A stretch of DNA of 35,742 nucleotides, taken from Methanomassiliicoccaceae archaeon (GTDB taxonomy: Archaea > Thermoplasmatota > Thermoplasmata > Methanomassiliicoccales > Methanomethylophilaceae). Positions 33,632 through 35,742 of the stretch are shown piece after piece (the first letter of the stretch is position 1; each line of letters opens with the position of its first letter). The DNA lies in assembly GCA_009778575.1 (NCBI GenBank), contig WRJJ01000007.1, positions 1-35,742 of the forward strand, in the 5' to 3' direction. Under the pieces are notes generated by a model. The model was not told the origin of the DNA. It did not search any database and saw nothing but the letters and a program-made list of their open reading frames with translations. The position numbers were made by a program, and so were the translations under genes.

Positions 33632-33646
33632 TCAAAACACCGCCCT

Positions 33647-33976
33647 TCAAAAGACATCCAGGCTCTTTGGTACTTTGCCTTTTTTGCTAAGGTTCACTGC
33701 CTGGGTCCTGGTGTACCTGAACCTGACATCGCATTTATCGGGCTGGAAATCCCAGAGGGAAACAATAAGGAGATCGCCCTCTCGTATCCACATCCTCTTT
33801 TTGATCTTCCCCGGTATGCGGCCCACTCTGGACACTCCGTCCTCGCACATGACCTTGATCTTCGATGCGCCGAGCAGCTGGTCGGCTATCCCGAACATCT
33901 CTCCTTCTTTGATGTTCGGCATACGTACGCGTGATACGTCCTCTTCAGTGCTCTCGAACGGTTCTTCTGCCGGCAT
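33647..33976 (-). CDS. Translation initiation factor aIF1A
   Basis: The archaeal IF1A/eIF1A orthologue, an S1-type OB fold that binds the ribosomal A site in initiation. Recognised by RVRMPNIKEGEMFGIADQLLGASKIKVMCEDG and GRIPGKIKKRMWIREGDLLIVSLWDFQPDKCDVRFRY. The start at ATG 33976 (109 aa, GGAG 9 nt upstream) fits family length; the track ATG at 34006 adds 10 residues. A TATA-like ATTTAAAAG (minus strand, about 34014-34022) lies too close to 34006 for a leaderless start there. The rio1 gene starts 15 nt downstream. Confidence 0.94.
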   Translation of the reverse strand: MPAEEPFESTEEDVSRVRMPNIKEGEMFGIADQLLGASKIKVMCEDGVSRVGRIPGKIKKRMWIREGDLLIVSLWDFQPDKCDVRFRYTRTQAVNLSKKGKVPKSLDVF

Positions 33977-34061
33977 TTGATCGATCTCCGTAGCCACATG
34001 TAACATTAATCTCTTTTAAATGTTATCCTAAAAATCGAATACGTGTTTGTACTAAACAAAA

Positions 34062-34073
34062 AACTATTTTAAC
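34062..34073 (+). promoter_or_regulatory. TATA-like element of tRNA-Glu
   Basis: An AT-rich ACTATTTTAACC lies about 23-34 nt upstream of the mature 5' end of tRNA-Glu at 34096, the spacing expected for an archaeal tRNA promoter. Confidence 0.45.
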
Positions 34074-34095
34074 CATATCAATCATGAGCGCGTAA

Positions 34096-34168
34096 GCTCT
34101 GGTAGTGTAGCGGCCAATCATTCAGCCCTTTCGAGGCTGACACCCGGGTTCGAATCCCGGCCAGAGCA
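34096..34168 (+). tRNA. tRNA-Glu (anticodon TTC)
   Basis: A 73-nt cloverleaf. The acceptor GCTCTGG pairs with CCAGAGC (34161-34167), with discriminator A at 34168. The anticodon stem CAGCC/GGCTG holds the loop CTTTCGA, giving TTC at 34130-34132. The T-arm is CCGGG-TTCGAAT-CCCGG. CCA is not encoded and no intron is present. The convergent HAD-like gene ends 14 nt beyond. Confidence 0.96.
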
Positions 34169-34182
34169 CATACCAATTCCGG

Positions 34183-35286
34183 TCACCTCAGCAGGTTCTT
34201 GCGGTACTTGTCGCTCTTCTTTGCGATCTCGTCCACGTTGTCCTTGTTCACGATATGGACCTCCGGCAGTTTCTTCGGGTTGGATGCCAGCATCGCCGAC
34301 ATAAGATAAGGGTCGGGGAAGTCCTTCTTTTTCAGCGTCTCCCTGTTCCAGTTCTCGACCAGATCGAACACGGCCTCTATCCCCTCGTTGTAGAACTCCT
34401 GCACCAGAACCGCCGCCACGGTGCAGTCTCTGGATATCACCGCGATGTTCGATTTCCTTACGGCGAAGTCGCAGCCGTTGAATGACAGCGCGAGGCCGCC
34501 CCTGTCGCATACCGCGTCCAATGCGAGGATGTCCGTTATGTCTCCCCCTATGAACGCTGTGCCATCGAAATCGATCTGCGTCCTTCTTCTGAGGTCGATC
34601 AGGTAGTAAGCCTTCTCATTTGCCCCGACGGCTCTGAACTCCTTTATGAATTCCGAAGTGAACATGTCCTGGTATCTTCCGATGAACATCTCGTCAAATG
34701 TCTTTATCATCTCCACTTCGTACTTTTGGAGCTTTGTCGGGGTGTTCAGCTTGTATTCTTGTGTGGGCATCCTCAGGCCGGTGACCCTGTTGGCCATATC
34801 TCTGAGCTCCTTCGCCTCGTGTCTTGTCATGTCAAAATCGTCGAAGGATATCTCTGTGCATTCGGCCAACCCCCTTGGGATATCGAGAAAGTCGCAGAGG
34901 CTCATCATATTATGTTCATACGACGAAGTGGAAATGAAGGTCGGCAAAGTGTCTACCAGGTGGCCCATTACCCTTTTGGCCTCCGGCATGGGCCTCAGGG
35001 CCTCGTTGCAGTATTCCAGAGCGGAATAGTCGGTCATGCCGTAGGCCTTCAGGAACGGCGCGATGTACCGTGCGGTGCTTCCGGAGCGCCCTTCCGTCCT
35101 GTTCAGGACGTAAGCCACTATGTCATCATACCTTGCTACCATGTCATACAGCTTATCTCCGTTGGACACGAACCGCTTGCACAGATCTCTGGCACTGTTG
35201 TTCGTCTGAAGGAATCCTTTACAGCTGCACACCAGCTGTTTATCATGTTCAAGTCCCAGTTCGGCAGCGGGATCGAATTCGTTCAT
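34183..35286 (-). CDS. EhaR-like HAD-fold protein without its nucleophile
   Basis: A 367 aa archaeal HAD-superfamily protein of the EhaR/COG4030 type. The family N-terminus, which I recall as SDCEGPxSxNDNA, reads VCSCKGFLQTNNSA here (residues 19-32), so the nucleophilic Asp is Ser21 and the following acid is Lys23. The next stretches GDKLYDMVARYDDIVAYV and PFLKAYGMTD match well. Motif IV, usually GDSITD, reads GGDITD (about 247), losing the first Asp. It is followed by the diagnostic RGGLALSFNGCDFAVR. It is therefore probably not a phosphatase. The stop of the formyltransferase-like gene is 9 nt upstream, so they share an mRNA. Confidence 0.8.
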   Translation of the reverse strand: MNEFDPAAELGLEHDKQLVCSCKGFLQTNNSARDLCKRFVSNGDKLYDMVARYDDIVAYVLNRTEGRSGSTARYIAPFLKAYGMTDYSALEYCNEALRPMPEAKRVMGHLVDTLPTFISTSSYEHNMMSLCDFLDIPRGLAECTEISFDDFDMTRHEAKELRDMANRVTGLRMPTQEYKLNTPTKLQKYEVEMIKTFDEMFIGRYQDMFTSEFIKEFRAVGANEKAYYLIDLRRRTQIDFDGTAFIGGDITDILALDAVCDRGGLALSFNGCDFAVRKSNIAVISRDCTVAAVLVQEFYNEGIEAVFDLVENWNRETLKKKDFPDPYLMSAMLASNPKKLPEVHIVNKDNVDEIAKKSDKYRKNLLR

Positions 35287-35295
35287 CGTGGCACC

Positions 35296-35742
35296 TTAAA
35301 GCGTTCCGTCAACCGCAGAGGTCATATCATACGGTCTGTCGAGCACCCTGCCGCCCTCGATCAGTCGTTTGTTCTCTATCTTTACTGCACCGCTTGCGAA
35401 CAATCCGATCGTAGAGACCGTCAGGGGCAGCTCTCGTTTGGCACCTTCCTCTCTGATCTTCTTGAAAAGCGGTTCGTTCGTGCCCTCTTTCTCGATAATG
35501 TCCTCCAGCGATGAGACGGAGACCTTTTGGCGGAGTTCCTCCCAGAGTTCGTCGAATCCCGGGCCTTTTATGGGGAACCCGCAGTACGTGAGTGCGGCGC
35601 CCCTGTCCCACTCTTCGGTGCAGATGTGGATCATCACCCCGTGGCGGTCCGCCCCTTCTCGGATCAGGGCCCATATCACTTCTTCCCAGGTACCCTTCGG
35701 GCCGTCCGGAAGGGCGGGGTGGAGGTTGATCATGTCATAGGC
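35296..35742 (-). CDS. Formyltransferase (PurN-like), 5' end beyond the window
   Basis: The C-terminal part of a formyltransferase-fold protein, reading from the right edge. The motif INLHPALPDGPKGTWEEVIW contains the family's HPxLP-GPKG substrate loop, followed by HICTEEWDRGAALTYCGFPI, which matches the PurN-type D-R-G region. The N-terminal folate-binding half is outside. The protein continues past the formyltransferase fold with a helical segment and ends SAVDGTL. Substrate may be glycinamide ribonucleotide or another amine; the C-terminal extension makes plain PurN uncertain. It is upstream of the EhaR-like gene by 9 nt. Confidence 0.8.
   Translation of the reverse strand, partial: AYDMINLHPALPDGPKGTWEEVIWALIREGADRHGVMIHICTEEWDRGAALTYCGFPIKGPGFDELWEELRQKVSVSSLEDIIEKEGTNEPLFKKIREEGAKRELPLTVSTIGLFASGAVKIENKRLIEGGRVLDRPYDMTSAVDGTL

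Overview
The window is from an archaeon. It encodes Kae1, RIO1, aIF1A, a Dim2-type KH protein, Pus10, ribosomal proteins S15, L15e and L21e, RpoF, fibrillarin, a family B DNA polymerase and a GAN/RecJ-like DHH nuclease. TATA-like boxes lie about 22-30 nt upstream of many start codons, giving apparently leaderless genes, and several other genes have GGAGG or GGTGA ribosome binding sites. None of the 40 protein genes ends in TAG (about 28 TGA and 12 TAA). With the gene content and moderate GC, this suggests Methanomassiliicoccales/Thermoplasmatota, where TAG can encode pyrrolysine. That placement is inference; no pyl or methanogenesis gene is in the window.

Layout. 1-2.1 kb: kae1, an unassigned 233 aa protein and a lone Phd/YefM-type antitoxin. 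2.1-4.9 kb (minus): rps15, DHH nuclease and an unknown 312 aa protein. 5.0-9.3 kb (plus): a MarR regulator with a palindromic operator, then a heterodimeric ABC exporter. 9.3-11.9 kb (minus): cardiolipin synthase-like PLD enzyme, then fibrillarin and a Nudix hydrolase. 12-15.1 kb (plus): two related four-helix membrane proteins, an NADP phosphatase/NAD kinase fusion and a JAMM protease. 15.1-16.4 kb (minus): a phosphohexomutase homologue without its catalytic residues. 16.5-17.0 kb: a 72 aa protein and tRNA-Leu(CAG). 17.1-19.9 kb (plus): a feo iron-uptake operon behind a DtxR/IdeR-like palindrome. 19.9-21.0 kb (minus): TSUP exporter and DUF1634 partner. 21.0-22.6 kb: a ThiI-like THUMP protein with no PP-loop, and L15e. 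22.7-24.7 kb (plus): two tandem membrane-anchored extracellular proteins. 24.7-28.4 kb (minus): YchF and PolB. 28.5-34.0 kb (minus): a membrane protein and two information-processing clusters, pus10-rpl21e-rpoF-DUF655-ksgA and aIF1A-rio1-KH. 34.1 kb: tRNA-Glu(TTC). 34.2-35.7 kb (minus): a PurN-like formyltransferase (cut by the window edge) and an EhaR-like HAD protein without its nucleophile.

Most genes are housekeeping. The regions that stand out are: three enzyme-family members that have lost catalytic motifs (phosphohexomutase, ThiI-like, HAD-like); two clear operator palindromes in core promoters (MarR and feo); a FeoA with a cysteine-rich N-terminus plus a small Cys-rich FeoB partner missing from the ORF track; a tandem pair of undescribed surface proteins; and a RIO1 gene whose homologous N-terminus is in frame but has no ATG, GTG or TTG start.

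No CRISPR array, insertion sequence, phage or integrase was seen. No gene-free stretch exceeds about 220 bases. All family names are from reading the protein sequences; no database search was possible.
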